Source: JBBQNR01 sp038330145 (GTDB lineage: Bacteria; Actinomycetota; Thermoleophilia; Solirubrobacterales; JBBDJG01). From it: a DNA stretch of 64,000 nucleotides. Both the position numbers and the translations under genes were made by a program. Every line of letters starts with the position of its first letter. Position 1 is the first letter of the stretch. Below are positions 8,530 to 17,247 of this stretch, piece by piece. The stretch spans positions 60,226 through 124,225 of the forward strand of contig JBBQNR010000001.1 in assembly GCA_038330145.1 (NCBI GenBank), read 5' to 3'. A model generated the notes under the pieces. The model saw only the letters and a list, made by a program, of their open reading frames with translations, did no database searches and was not told the origin of the DNA.

Positions 8530-10290
8530 ATGATGCAGGGAAGTTCACGCAGGGTGTTGAAGCCGCTGGTCGCGCTGTTGGTGCTGGTCTTGGTGGCGCT
8601 GGCCGGCGCGCCCGCGATGGCGGTGGAGGAATCGCCGCCCGTGTTGCGCCAGTTCGGCATGGAGACCGGCGACTTCTCGCGCTTCGATAAGACCGCCGCG
8701 ACGGCCGGGTCGGTGACCATCGATGGCAACCGAACCTACGGCGGCGAGTACTCCGCCCACGCCCATTACGAGGGACTCAACCGCCCCGGCTTCGCGCTGA
8801 CCGCGTTCGACGTCGAGTGGGCCGGCGGTGACGACGTCTGGTACGGCGCCGGCTTCTACCTGCCCCTCACGTTCCCGGCGTCACAGCACGCGGACGTGAT
8901 GCTCGTCGGCTGGGACAACCGCCCGACTTACCAGTCGGGGGCCGACTACAGCGGCGTCGTGATTGCGGCGTCCGACCACAAGGCGTATCTGGTCAGAGGC
9001 AAGGCCGATGGGAGCCAGCGCGAGGTACTGGCTGGACCCATCGACGTTCCCCTCGGCCGCTGGTTCTTCACCGAGGTCCACCAGAGGCTCGATGGCGCCA
9101 AGGGCGTGAACGAGCTGTTCGTGGACGGCGAGCTGGAGAGCAAGTCCGACAGGCCCAACACTTACGGCCGCGCGGCCGATCAGGTGCGCTACGGGATGCT
9201 CGGCCTTCAGCAGCTGACACCGCTCGACCTCTGGTTCGACCGCGCCGTCGCGCGCAAAAGCGGCAGCGACCGCACCTGCAACTGGGGGGTCACCGCCTCG
9301 CCCTGGATGACCGAGTCCGGCAGCTACATCGCCGCCGCCAAGCACGAGGGCGGCTACCCGGTCGGATGCTGGCGCCCGTACTCCGACGCCAGTCCCTTCA
9401 ATCAGCGCATCCCCGAGGACGCCCGGGTCGACTCGGGCTCAGCCCAGATGGTGAAGCGGCTCACCGACGCCGGCATGCCCACCGATCGTCGCGCCGGCAT
9501 CGCCGATACCTCGGAGGACTTCTACAAGCCGACCTACTGGGCCCGCCCCACCGATCCGTTGGTACGCCTCAACGCGACCGGCAGCTCCCCGCAGATCGAC
9601 GGCGATCTGATCCGGGTGCCGGTCGGGGCCCGCCCGGCCGGCGGCAGCGACCGTCACATGACGATCGTGCAACCGGACGGCTGGGAGTACGACCTCTGGC
9701 ACGCGGAGCCGGTCTCCGGCGGAGTGCTGAGCTACAACGCCGGCCGCAAGATCCCCATCGTCGGCGACGGCCTCAACTCGGCCGCGACGGCCTCGCGCTT
9801 CGGCAACCTCGCCGGGCGGATCAGAGCGCAGGAGATGGAGGTGGGCCAGATCAACCACGCCTTCTTCATGGCCGCCTCGACGACCGCCACCACGGCCGTC
9901 TACCCGGCCGCGAAGAGCGATGGGAACAGGGACCCAGCCGCGGGCTATCCGCCGATGGGGACGCGCTTCCAGCTCCAGATCAGCGACGCGGAGCTGTCAC
10001 GCTTCCCCTACTGGAAGCAGGCGGTTCTGCGCGCGTTCCGCGACTACGGCGGGTATCTCGGCGACACCACCGGGTCGCCCTGGACCTTCGCGGCGCTCGA
10101 GTCGGGCTCGTCGTACACGAGCTTCGGCCTCGAGGACCGCATGGTCACGTTCGCCCGCCAGGCGATGCAGCAAGGCCAGGGCGGAATCGACTACAGCGGT
10201 GGCATCTATTACTTCGACATCGCCTCCGGGGTCGACTGGGCGAATCGCCTGCGCGTGATCGACCCCTGCGTGACCGAGCGCACCTGTTAG
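8530..10290 (+). CDS. Secreted two-domain protein: lectin/lyase-like N-domain plus unnamed C-domain (paralogue 2)
   Basis: Exported protein of 586 aa. A signal peptide (SSRRVLKP, then a long Leu/Val/Ala core ending PAMA) is followed by a domain of about 220 residues opening with FGMETGDFSRFDK. Its features (GAGFYLP, GRWFFTEVHQRLDG, NELFVDGELES) are reminiscent of concanavalin-like polysaccharide lyase or LamG folds. The C-terminal 290 residues are the same unnamed domain as in the genes at 6624 and 13471 (CWRPYSDASPFN, GDGLNSAATASRFGNLAG, INHAFFM, YPPMGTRFQL, GGYLGDTTGSPW). I chose the ATG at 8530 just after GGGAGG; 8533 is equally possible, and ATGs at 8446 and 8506 would lengthen the n-region. 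A carbohydrate-active role is inferred from the N-domain and context. Confidence 0.8.
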   Translation: MMQGSSRRVLKPLVALLVLVLVALAGAPAMAVEESPPVLRQFGMETGDFSRFDKTAATAGSVTIDGNRTYGGEYSAHAHYEGLNRPGFALTAFDVEWAGGDDVWYGAGFYLPLTFPASQHADVMLVGWDNRPTYQSGADYSGVVIAASDHKAYLVRGKADGSQREVLAGPIDVPLGRWFFTEVHQRLDGAKGVNELFVDGELESKSDRPNTYGRAADQVRYGMLGLQQLTPLDLWFDRAVARKSGSDRTCNWGVTASPWMTESGSYIAAAKHEGGYPVGCWRPYSDASPFNQRIPEDARVDSGSAQMVKRLTDAGMPTDRRAGIADTSEDFYKPTYWARPTDPLVRLNATGSSPQIDGDLIRVPVGARPAGGSDRHMTIVQPDGWEYDLWHAEPVSGGVLSYNAGRKIPIVGDGLNSAATASRFGNLAGRIRAQEMEVGQINHAFFMAASTTATTAVYPAAKSDGNRDPAAGYPPMGTRFQLQISDAELSRFPYWKQAVLRAFRDYGGYLGDTTGSPWTFAALESGSSYTSFGLEDRMVTFARQAMQQGQGGIDYSGGIYYFDIASGVDWANRLRVIDPCVTERTC

Positions 10291-10302
10291 GGCGAAACGT
10301 TC

Positions 10303-10332
10303 CGGGACAGGTCGCCCAGGCGGCCTGTCCCG
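10303..10332. terminator. Bidirectional hairpin terminator between convergent genes
   Basis: CGGGACAGG at 10303-10311 pairs perfectly with CCTGTCCCG at 10324-10332 across a 12-nt loop. It sits between the convergent stops at 10290 and 10346 and can serve both strands. Confidence 0.75.
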
Positions 10333-10345
10333 CAATCTAGTGGCC

Positions 10346-11350
10346 CTAGCCGAGCACCTTTTCGAGCACCGCCAGTAGGCCGGCGACGTAGTTGTCGGGG
10401 CCGTAGCGGCTGAGGGCTACGGCGCGGGCGCGTTCGGTCATCCCGGCAACCTCCTGCTCGTTGGCCGGGTCCATCACCCAGCGCAGCGCGGCGATCAGCG
10501 CAGCCGGGTCCGCCGGCGGCACGATCAGCCCGGTCCTGCCGTCCTCGACGTACTCGCGCACACCCATCGTGTCGACGACGATCACGGGCTTGCCGAGCAC
10601 CATCGCGTTCAGGTACGTCTGCTCGCCTGCGCTTCGGTCCGAGCGCCCCTGAAGCGCGACCACAACGACCACCGCGCTGCGAAACAGGCGCATGAACTCA
10701 TCGTGCGGAACGCGGCCGGCGCGCACGTTCGGCGGCAGCGCTGCCAGCTGGTCGGTGGAGAGGCGGCCGGTGGCGAGCGTGAAGTCGGAGTCGATCTCGC
10801 GCGCGGCTGCGATCAGGGGGCCGTAGTCGCGGTGCGAGTCCCCACCGGCGAACACACCGCCGCCGCGGTCGACCGGCTCGGCCAGCTCCTGCTCCGAGAG
10901 CGTGTAGTAGTAGGGCGCGACGTGCACGCGCTCGGCCGCAACTCCCCACAGCTCGGGAAAGCGCTCCTGCTGCTGGGCGGAATGGACGCAGTAGTGGACG
11001 TGGGCGCCGTCCAGGAACCGGATCCCTGCTCTGGTGACGAGGCGGTCCAGCCTCGAGCCGCCGCTGCCCCAGACGCAATCGGCGACGATCACCTTCGGCG
11101 GCCGGCGCCTGCGGCCGATCGCCGCGGCGGCGGCCAGCTCGCGCAGGGGAGAGCCGGAGCCGTTCAGGAACAGCGCCCTGTAGTCCTTGGCGGCCCGCAA
11201 AAGCCGGCGTACGAGACCCAGATTCGAGATCGCGCTCGGATCCACCATGTCGAGGCGCTCGACCCACTCGTGGCGGCGGGGGAAGTAGAGCGTCGTGAGG
11301 GCGGGCTTGCGAGGCTGCTGGGCTGCCACGTCGGTCATCTTGGCGCACAT
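10346..11350 (-). CDS. Family 4-like glycosyltransferase
   Basis: Protein of 334 aa with a GT-B C-terminal domain. GVFAGGDSHRDYG starts the nucleotide-sugar half; SAGEQTYLNAMVLGKPVIV holds the E and N/A/M residues at the place of the GT4 E-x7-E loop, and VREYVEDGRTGLIVPPAD follows. The first Glu of the pair is present (GEQ) but the second is replaced (LGKP), so this is a divergent GT4. The start ATG at 11350 is followed by an in-frame ATG at 11338 (MCAKMTD), either of which could be used. It is convergent with the secreted paralogue 2 and divergent from the acyltransferase gene. Confidence 0.75.
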   Translation of the reverse strand: MCAKMTDVAAQQPRKPALTTLYFPRRHEWVERLDMVDPSAISNLGLVRRLLRAAKDYRALFLNGSGSPLRELAAAAAIGRRRRPPKVIVADCVWGSGGSRLDRLVTRAGIRFLDGAHVHYCVHSAQQQERFPELWGVAAERVHVAPYYYTLSEQELAEPVDRGGGVFAGGDSHRDYGPLIAAAREIDSDFTLATGRLSTDQLAALPPNVRAGRVPHDEFMRLFRSAVVVVVALQGRSDRSAGEQTYLNAMVLGKPVIVVDTMGVREYVEDGRTGLIVPPADPAALIAALRWVMDPANEQEVAGMTERARAVALSRYGPDNYVAGLLAVLEKVLG

Positions 11351-11417
11351 CGGCGACCGCCCCGCTTTTCTAAAGAGGTTGGGCCTCCGGCCGAGAACTA
11401 GATAGGGCCATCCGCCT

Positions 11418-12551
11418 ATGCTTCACCAATCTGCTTCCAGCAACGCAACCGAACAACACGCCGCCCTGCCCGCTGAGCCGGCGGGTGCGCGCGTGGGCGA
11501 TCTGACGCTGGAGCCAATCGACTCCTTCGAGGTCGCCCCGCAGGAGTGGGGCGGGCTCGCGGAGCGCAGCGGCAACCTGTTCGCGACGCGCGAGTGGGCC
11601 GAGACCTGGTGGCGGCATTTCGGCGACGGAAGGCCCCTGCTGCTGACCGCCTGTCGCGGGTCGGGGGGAAGCTTGGCCGCGGTGCTTCCTCTCTACATGG
11701 CCTCCGGCCGCCCGCTGCGAACTCTGCGCTTCCTCGGGCACGGCCCCGCTGACCAGCTCGGGCCCGCCTGCGACCCCGCCGACAGCGCCGCCGTCGCCGC
11801 CGGCCTGAAGAGCGGGTTGAAGCGGAGGCACTGGCCGTGGGACATCTTCATCGCCGAGCGCCTCAGTGGCTCCGAGCACTGGGGGTCGTTGCTCGGAGGA
11901 AAGGTGCTTCAGAAGGAGTCGAGCCCTGTCATGACCACCGGCGGCCTGGGCTGGGACGCCTACCTGGCCTCGCGCAGCTCCAACTTCCGGCAGCAGGTGA
12001 CGCGCCGGGAGCGAAAGCTCGCGCGCGAGCACGAGATCCGCTACCGGCTCGCCGATCGCGACTCCTTCGAGGCCGACTTCGAGCGGCTGGTCCAGCTCCA
12101 CGAGTTGCGCTGGGGAGAGCGCTCTCCTGCCTTCGTCGGCCCGCTGAAGGGCTTCCATCGCGATTTTGCCTCCGTCGCGCTCGACCGCGGCTGGTTGCGC
12201 CTGTGGTCGCTCGAGGTCGACGGCACGACGGTTGCGGCCTGGCACGGCTTTCGCTTCGGAGGCTTCGAGAGCTACTACCAGTCGGGGCGCGATCCCGAGT
12301 GGGACAGCCACCGCGTCGGCTTCGTGCTGCTGACGCACACGATGCGCGAAGCCTTCAACGACGGCATGGGTGAGTACCGCATGCTGCGGGGAGCCGAGGC
12401 CTACAAGGACCGGTTCGCCAACGAGGATCACCACATAGAGACCTTCACGCTGGCACGTGGAGTCGGCAGGGCGGCATCCGCGCTCGGCGGCGCGGCGCGC
12501 AGGACGATGCCGGCGCGAGTCAGACGCCGGCTCGCGCGCCTCGCCGGATGA
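11418..12551 (+). CDS. CelD/FemAB-like GNAT acyltransferase
   Basis: Protein of 377 aa related to the BcsL/CelD acetyltransferases (Acetyltransf_6, a FemAB-like double-GNAT fold) often found in exopolysaccharide loci. Supporting segments are NLFATREWAETWWRHFG near residue 50, SSNFRQQVTRRERKL near 195 and WHGFRFGGFESYYQSG near 275, with the basic tail typical of the family. Predicted role: acylation of a glycan building block in the cytoplasm. The stop overlaps the next gene's start as ATGA, so it is translationally coupled to the polysaccharide deacetylase. Confidence 0.78.
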   Translation: MLHQSASSNATEQHAALPAEPAGARVGDLTLEPIDSFEVAPQEWGGLAERSGNLFATREWAETWWRHFGDGRPLLLTACRGSGGSLAAVLPLYMASGRPLRTLRFLGHGPADQLGPACDPADSAAVAAGLKSGLKRRHWPWDIFIAERLSGSEHWGSLLGGKVLQKESSPVMTTGGLGWDAYLASRSSNFRQQVTRRERKLAREHEIRYRLADRDSFEADFERLVQLHELRWGERSPAFVGPLKGFHRDFASVALDRGWLRLWSLEVDGTTVAAWHGFRFGGFESYYQSGRDPEWDSHRVGFVLLTHTMREAFNDGMGEYRMLRGAEAYKDRFANEDHHIETFTLARGVGRAASALGGAARRTMPARVRRRLARLAG

Positions 12552-13315
12552 GCGACGTGCTCGTCATCTGCTACCACGCGGTGAGCGAGCGCTGGACCGC
12601 GCGGCTGTCGATCACGCCGAAGCTGCTCGAGGGCCAGCTTCGGTGGCTGCTCGACCGCGGCTACCGCGGCACGACCTTCACCCAGGCGGTAACGGCGCCG
12701 CCCTCGGGGAGGACCGTGGCAGTCACCTTCGACGATGCCTTCCTGTCCGTGTACGAGCAGGCGTATCCGATCTTGGCCCGTCTCGGCCTTCCCGCCACCG
12801 TGTTCGTGCCGACGTCCCTGATCGGGACCGGGGAGCCGATGGCCTGGCCCGGGATAGACGAGTGGCTCGGTGGACCCTACGAGTCCGAGCTGGTCGGCAT
12901 GTCCTGGCAGCAGGCGAGCGAGCTCGCCGACGGAGGCTGGGAGATCGGCTCGCACACCCGCACGCACCCTCACCTGACCGAGTTGGACGGGGAGACGCTG
13001 GTGAAGGAGCTGGAGGGATCGCGCGATCAGCTCGAGCAGCGCCTTGGGCGCCCCTGCCCCTCGCTGGCCTACCCTTACGGCGACGTAGACGAGCGCGTGG
13101 CGCAGGCTGCCTCACAGGCGGGCTACCGGACCGCCGCCGGGCTGCCCGGGCGCCCGGAGTCCCCTGATCCGCTGCGCTGGCCGCGCGAGGGCATCTACTG
13201 GTACGACGACATTCCCAAGTTCCGGCGCAAGGTGGCACTGCCGCTGCGGCGCCTGCGCGCGTCCCGGCTGTGGCCGCTGATGTATTCCGGCCGCCGTAAA
13301 TTGCGGGGCTTTTAA
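12548..13315 (+). CDS. Polysaccharide deacetylase (NodB homology domain)
   Basis: Carbohydrate esterase family 4 protein of 255 aa. Motif 1 TFDDAF supplies the catalytic-base and metal-binding Asp pair, motif 2 SHTRTHPHL gives the metal-binding histidines (H-x3-H), and AYPYGDVDE fits motif 3. There is no signal peptide, so it probably acts on cytoplasmic or membrane-associated substrate, or is exported otherwise. It starts with an ATGA overlap with the acyltransferase; the pair may acylate and deacylate the same polymer (inference). Confidence 0.85.
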   Translation: MSDVLVICYHAVSERWTARLSITPKLLEGQLRWLLDRGYRGTTFTQAVTAPPSGRTVAVTFDDAFLSVYEQAYPILARLGLPATVFVPTSLIGTGEPMAWPGIDEWLGGPYESELVGMSWQQASELADGGWEIGSHTRTHPHLTELDGETLVKELEGSRDQLEQRLGRPCPSLAYPYGDVDERVAQAASQAGYRTAAGLPGRPESPDPLRWPREGIYWYDDIPKFRRKVALPLRRLRASRLWPLMYSGRRKLRGF

Positions 13316-13367
13316 CGGCCCCGGTGGCGCGGCCCCAGGTTCCGCCCCGGTGGGGTCCAATAACGCC

Positions 13368-13373
13368 TGTATA
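13368..13373 (+). promoter_or_regulatory. Possible -10 box for secreted paralogue 3
   Basis: TATACT at 13368-13373 is preceded directly by TG. No convincing -35 is seen. If used, transcription begins near 13380 and the GTG at 13324 cannot be the start of the downstream gene. Confidence 0.35.
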
Positions 13374-13470
13374 CTCGCGCGCCTCGAAGCATCCGAGAAG
13401 GCACCAACTCAGGGTCCAGCGGAAATGGACCCTCGCCAGCCACACGGACGTCTTGCGCTCGCCAACCGCC

Positions 13471-14937
13471 ATGCTTCTGCTCACCGTCGCGCTCGTAACA
13501 GCGATCGCGTCTGCGGCAGTGATGCCGCCCGCGACCGCGCAGGCGGCGCCGCAGGACCCCTGCGCGCCGGCCTACGGGTCCTTCACTGCCGGCAACTGGC
13601 CGCCCGCCTGCTGGCGGCCGTACTCGGACGCCAGCCCGTTCAACGTCCGGGTGCCACCGAACCCCACGCTCAATCCGCGCTCGGCCCAGATCGTCCAGCG
13701 CCTGCTCGGCTTCGGGCCCCCGAACCCTGAGCGAGCCGGCCATGCGGACGGCGGCAACGACTTCGACAAGCCCGTCTACTTCGCCCAGCCCGGTGACCCC
13801 GTAGTGACTCTGAACGGCTCCGGTACCTCCCCTATCGACGGCGAGAGGATCCACGTGCCGGCGGGGGCCCGGCCCGCGAGCGGCGGCGACGCCCACATGA
13901 CGATCGTGGAGTCCAACGGCTGGGAGTACGACCTCTACCAGGCCCACGAGCCCTCGGCGGGAGTGCTGAGCTACAGCTCCGGGCGCAAGATCCGTATCGA
14001 CGGCGATGGGCTCAACTCTGCCGCGACCGCCTCGCGCTTCGGCAACCTGGCCGGCAAGGTGACGGAGCCCGAGCTGCGGGCCGGAGTCATCAACCACGCG
14101 CTCGTGATGGCGATCAACTGCACGTCGGGCAGCTTCGTCTGGCCGGCGATGAAGACCGATTCCAAGTGCTCCAACCCCACCGACGCGCCGCCGATGGGAG
14201 CTCATTTCTGGCTCGCCATGAGCGACGGCCAGATCAACGCACTGCCGGTCCCGGCGTGGAAGAAGACGATCCTGACGGCCGCCGCGCACTACGGCGCCTT
14301 CGTCGGCGACTCGACGGGATCGCCCTGGTCGCTGCTGGGTTTCTGGTCGGGCACCAGCTACACGAGCTTCGGCCTGGCGGATCCGATGATTGCGTTCGCG
14401 CAGTCCGCCGGCATAAAGCCCAGCGGCGGCATCTATTACTTCCGCATCGCCGACGGCGTGGACTGGGCCAGTTACCTGCGCGTGCTCGATCCCTCGGTTG
14501 CGCGTAACGGCAGCCCCTCGAGTGCCTCGGCCCTGCGCCTCTGGGCCGTGTCCGTGAAGCCGCGCAGGTTCCGCGCCCCGCGCGCAAGGGCGTCCGCAGC
14601 CCGGCGCGCACGCAGGGGTGCGCGGTTGCGCTTCAGGCTCTCCAAGGCCGCCACGGTGACCGTGGTCGTGCTGCGCGGGAGCCGCGGCCGCAGGGCCGGC
14701 GGAGCCTGCCGCAAGGAAACCCGCGGCAACCGGCGGGCCCGGCGCTGCACCCGCTTCAGCGGCGTTGGCAACCTCACCTTCAATGGCGCCAGGGGGCTGA
14801 ACAAGCCGCGCCTCCCCGGTCGCGTGGGCGGTAAGCGGATACGCGTGGGGCGCTACCGGCTGATCGCCGTGGCAAACGATGGTGCCGGCGCCCGCTCGCT
14901 GTCCAAGCGGACCGGCTTCCGCGTGGTCCGCCGCTAG
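13471..14937 (+). CDS. Secreted protein, unnamed family (paralogue 3), with basic C-terminal surface domain
   Basis: Exported protein of about 488 aa. After a short signal peptide (MLLLTVALVTAIASA, cleavage after TAQA) comes the same domain as in the genes at 6624 and 8530: CWRPYSDASPFN, GDAHMTIVESNGWEYDLY, GDGLNSAATASRFGNLAG, INHALVM, PPMGAHFWL, GDSTGSPWSLL and SGGIYYFRIADGVDWA. A 130-residue Arg-rich tail follows, ending in a beta-type module (VGRYRLIAVANDGAG) that many Solirubrobacterales surface proteins carry. Start choice is uncertain: ATG 13471 lacks a basic n-region, TTG 13453 would add RSPTA, and GTG 13324 is upstream of a likely -10 box. The stop codon lies in the end of a MITE-like element. 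Confidence 0.76.
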   Translation: MLLLTVALVTAIASAAVMPPATAQAAPQDPCAPAYGSFTAGNWPPACWRPYSDASPFNVRVPPNPTLNPRSAQIVQRLLGFGPPNPERAGHADGGNDFDKPVYFAQPGDPVVTLNGSGTSPIDGERIHVPAGARPASGGDAHMTIVESNGWEYDLYQAHEPSAGVLSYSSGRKIRIDGDGLNSAATASRFGNLAGKVTEPELRAGVINHALVMAINCTSGSFVWPAMKTDSKCSNPTDAPPMGAHFWLAMSDGQINALPVPAWKKTILTAAAHYGAFVGDSTGSPWSLLGFWSGTSYTSFGLADPMIAFAQSAGIKPSGGIYYFRIADGVDWASYLRVLDPSVARNGSPSSASALRLWAVSVKPRRFRAPRARASAARRARRGARLRFRLSKAATVTVVVLRGSRGRRAGGACRKETRGNRRARRCTRFSGVGNLTFNGARGLNKPRLPGRVGGKRIRVGRYRLIAVANDGAGARSLSKRTGFRVVRR

Positions 14938-15093
14938 CGGTCCTTCTCAGAACGTTCGCCAGGAAACGGCCAGCTGCCGGGGCAGCCAGGCAGGGACGCA
15001 GGGAGACCCTGTACTGGTTAGTACGGGGTCGACCGAGGACGTCGCATTGGCGGCCCGAGGACGACGCATGGTGGTTCCGGAGGCCGCCGTTTA
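14934..15093 (+). repeat. MITE-like palindromic element, copy 1
   Basis: About 160 bp between convergent stops. It is the reverse complement of the element at 20823-20990: shared blocks are TCCTTCTC-GAACGTTCGCCAGG, CAGGGACGCAGGGAGACC and GGTCGACCGAGGACG. A central near-palindrome at 15005-15030 (GACCCTGTACTG / TAGTACGGGGTC) can form a hairpin. The far end is degenerate and seems to contain a small internal duplication, so the second terminal repeat is partly lost. The upstream gene's TAG stop is inside the element's CTAG end. Confidence 0.75.
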
Positions 15094-16077
15094 CTGCGAG
15101 GTGGGTAGCGCGACCTTGAGGTCGCGCAGCGCCACGATCGACTCGAGCTGGCGTGCGATGCCCTCGGCAAGCCCGGTGACCGGCACGAAGCCGAGCTCGG
15201 CGGCCGCGCGCGTGCCGTCGGCACAGGTCTGGCGGGCGTCGCCGCGCTGGGAGGGGCGGTACTCGACCTCGAGCGGCCGTTCGAGCAACTCCTCCAGCAC
15301 GCCGATGATGTCGATCAGGGCGGTTGCGTTGCCGCCACCGATGTTGTAGACGGACCCGGGCTTGCCCCGCACGGCAGCGATCGTGCCGTCCGTGATGTCG
15401 GCGACATACGTGAAGTCGCGAATCTGGCGGCCGTCGCCGTTGACGAGCAGCGGCTCACCGTCGAGCGCTCGGGTGATGAAGCGTGAGAAGGCCATGTCGG
15501 GCCGCTGACGCGGGCCGTATGCGGTGAAGAAGCGAAGCCCGACCACGGGCACGCCACTGTTGCGGTGGTAGACCCCCGCCAGCTGCTCCACCGCCGTCTT
15601 GGTCATCCCGTAGGGAGAGACCGGGCAAAGCTCGGCGGACTCGTCGGTCGGGTAGGTCGTCGTGTCTCCATAGACGGACGAGGAGGAGGCGTAGACGAAG
15701 GACTCAACCGGGTTGCGGACCGCCTCCTCGAGCAGCACCTGCGTCGCCTCGATGTTGTGGCGCACGTAGTGGCTGAAGCCGCTGCCGAAGCTGCCTCGGA
15801 CGCCGGGCTGGGCGGCGAGGTGAAAGACCTGCGTGATTCCCTGGAGCAGGCCGTCGATGTCGTCGGTCGAGAGGTCCAGCTCGCGAAGCGTGAATGCGGG
15901 GTCCTCGACGAGGCGCTCGATGTTGCGCTGCTTGAGCTCGCGCGGGTAGTAGTCGGTGAAGCAGTCCACGCCCAGCACCTCGTGACCGCTGTCGATCAGG
16001 CGCTCCGACAGGTGGGATCCAAGAAAGCCGGCGCAGCCCGTTACCAGCACCCGACCACCGCTCTGTTGCTTGGTCAT
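15091..16077 (-). CDS. NAD-dependent sugar-nucleotide epimerase/dehydratase (extended SDR)
   Basis: Protein of 328 aa. It has the Rossmann motif TGCAGFLGSHL, HLAAQPGV, and the catalytic Ser-Tyr-Lys arrangement (ASSSSVYGD then YGMTK), with RFFTAYGPRQRPDMA following. The latter resembles UDP-glucuronate/UDP-glucose 4-epimerases, so a product such as UDP-galacturonate is plausible but unproven. It starts in an ATGA overlap with the upstream degenerate-GGDEF gene, so the two are translationally coupled. It supplies activated sugar to the glycosyltransferases of the cluster (inference). Confidence 0.85.
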   Translation of the reverse strand: MTKQQSGGRVLVTGCAGFLGSHLSERLIDSGHEVLGVDCFTDYYPRELKQRNIERLVEDPAFTLRELDLSTDDIDGLLQGITQVFHLAAQPGVRGSFGSGFSHYVRHNIEATQVLLEEAVRNPVESFVYASSSSVYGDTTTYPTDESAELCPVSPYGMTKTAVEQLAGVYHRNSGVPVVGLRFFTAYGPRQRPDMAFSRFITRALDGEPLLVNGDGRQIRDFTYVADITDGTIAAVRGKPGSVYNIGGGNATALIDIIGVLEELLERPLEVEYRPSQRGDARQTCADGTRAAAELGFVPVTGLAEGIARQLESIVALRDLKVALPTSQ

Positions 16078-16829
16078 GACCCGCCCGTCGCGTGCTCGAG
16101 GGCCGGAGTGTGTGCCGAGCGCTCTGGCTGGATCAGCGGCAGCTCGGGAACGACGGTCAGCTGGCCCGCCTGCTCCTGCGCCTCGCGCATGGAGCCCCTG
16201 GCGTGCTCGATCAGCGTTTGGAGGGTGACGCCGTCCTCCGGGAAGGTGGCCCAGCCGAAATCGCGGCCGGCGAAGCTCTCTGCCAGACGACCCTCGAGGC
16301 CCTCGCGCATGAAGCCGTGGGCGTCCAGCAGCGCATACAGCTCAGTGCCGCCGGTGCTGCGGCCGAGCGTGACGCTGTCGGTGATCCGGAAGGACTCGAG
16401 CAGGCTGCTGACGGCCAGCTCGTCGATGCCCTGCAGGGGCGCGACCAGCAGGTGGGCCGGCTCCTCACGCCGCCGGCACCAGGCCAGATGCCGCTGGAGG
16501 TCGCCGTTGGGCTCGGTCTGCACCTGGCCCGCACGCGGGAAGAAGCTGGTGGCCAGGCCGAGAGCGGCGCCGGCGGCTATCCAGGCCCAGGCAGGGCTGG
16601 AATCCACGAAGGCGATCGGGATCAGCGCGGCCACGGTCAGGAGCCGGCCCGCGATCGGGCCCTTGAGCAGCGAAAGCGCGATCACAGCCGCTCCAGCGGC
16701 GACAGGCACGCTGGCGTCGGCGAGAGCCAGTGAGGCCAGCAGGGCTACCCCGATCGTCCCAAGCCAAAGCAGCGTGGGCATGGCCGGGCGTGCGTCGAAA
16801 CCTGAGCTCATGCGCTCATCTCGATGCAC
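16074..16829 (-). CDS. Membrane protein with apparently degenerate GGDEF domain
   Basis: Protein of 251 aa. The first 95 residues contain about four closely spaced hydrophobic helices. The cytoplasmic part looks like the end of a diguanylate cyclase domain. VTLGRSTGGTELYALLDA aligns by eye with the R-x-GGDEF-x-x-LL block, the signature reading GGTEL. FGWATFPEDGVTLQTLIEHA aligns with the usual closing block (S/G-G-x-A-x-P-x-D-G-x-x-x-x-x-L-x-x-A-D). Loss of the central Asp suggests it makes no c-di-GMP but could bind a partner or ligand. GTG 16829 is used here; ATG 16811 is an alternative start. It is coupled to the epimerase gene. The GGDEF reading is my pattern match and needs a profile search. 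Confidence 0.65.
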   Translation of the reverse strand: MHRDERMSSGFDARPAMPTLLWLGTIGVALLASLALADASVPVAAGAAVIALSLLKGPIAGRLLTVAALIPIAFVDSSPAWAWIAAGAALGLATSFFPRAGQVQTEPNGDLQRHLAWCRRREEPAHLLVAPLQGIDELAVSSLLESFRITDSVTLGRSTGGTELYALLDAHGFMREGLEGRLAESFAGRDFGWATFPEDGVTLQTLIEHARGSMREAQEQAGQLTVVPELPLIQPERSAHTPALEHATGGS

Positions 16830-17247
16830 ATCCCGAGGGATCGGCCACTAAAGGCCGCTCGTATAGCGGCGACTTCCGTCGCCCCCGTCCTTGAATGAAT
16901 TCTCGCATCCTGCGGCCTACCGTTCCTTGCAAATCCACTGCTGGCCCCACTAGTTCCGTCTAGCAACGTGTCCCTCCGGCACGCTAGCGCCCAAGTCTAC
17001 ATAAACGTTTGAATGCTGCCCAATCTTTTTCGGCCGCCAAGTGGACATCCTTAAATCGTCGTTCCACCCTTCAGAGCCGGGTTGGACGCCTGCCCTCCGC
17101 TGCGCCATTCGGGAGGCGAGGGTGCAAGATCGTCGTCTAGATGTGTAACGAGTACACCGGGCGTTTCCGTCGGAGTCGCATAAAAAGGGGGCTTTTCGGC
17201 CGCCCAGGCATGGACCCCGTCCTTCCCCGCTGTACCCTTGTTTGGCC
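16830..17247. other. Intergenic region between divergent genes
   Basis: 418 bp, distinctly more A+T-rich than its neighbours around 16960-17060. It must hold promoters for the degenerate-GGDEF/epimerase pair (left) and the cyclase/AAA/TPR gene (right). I find no RNA motif, convincing promoter box or small ORF with a ribosome site. Confidence 0.4.

Noticed and set aside
8836..9260. Calling the N-domain of paralogue 2 a specific polysaccharide lyase family
   Set aside because: The resemblance to concanavalin-like lyases is only at the fold-pattern level; no catalytic signature could be assigned by eye.
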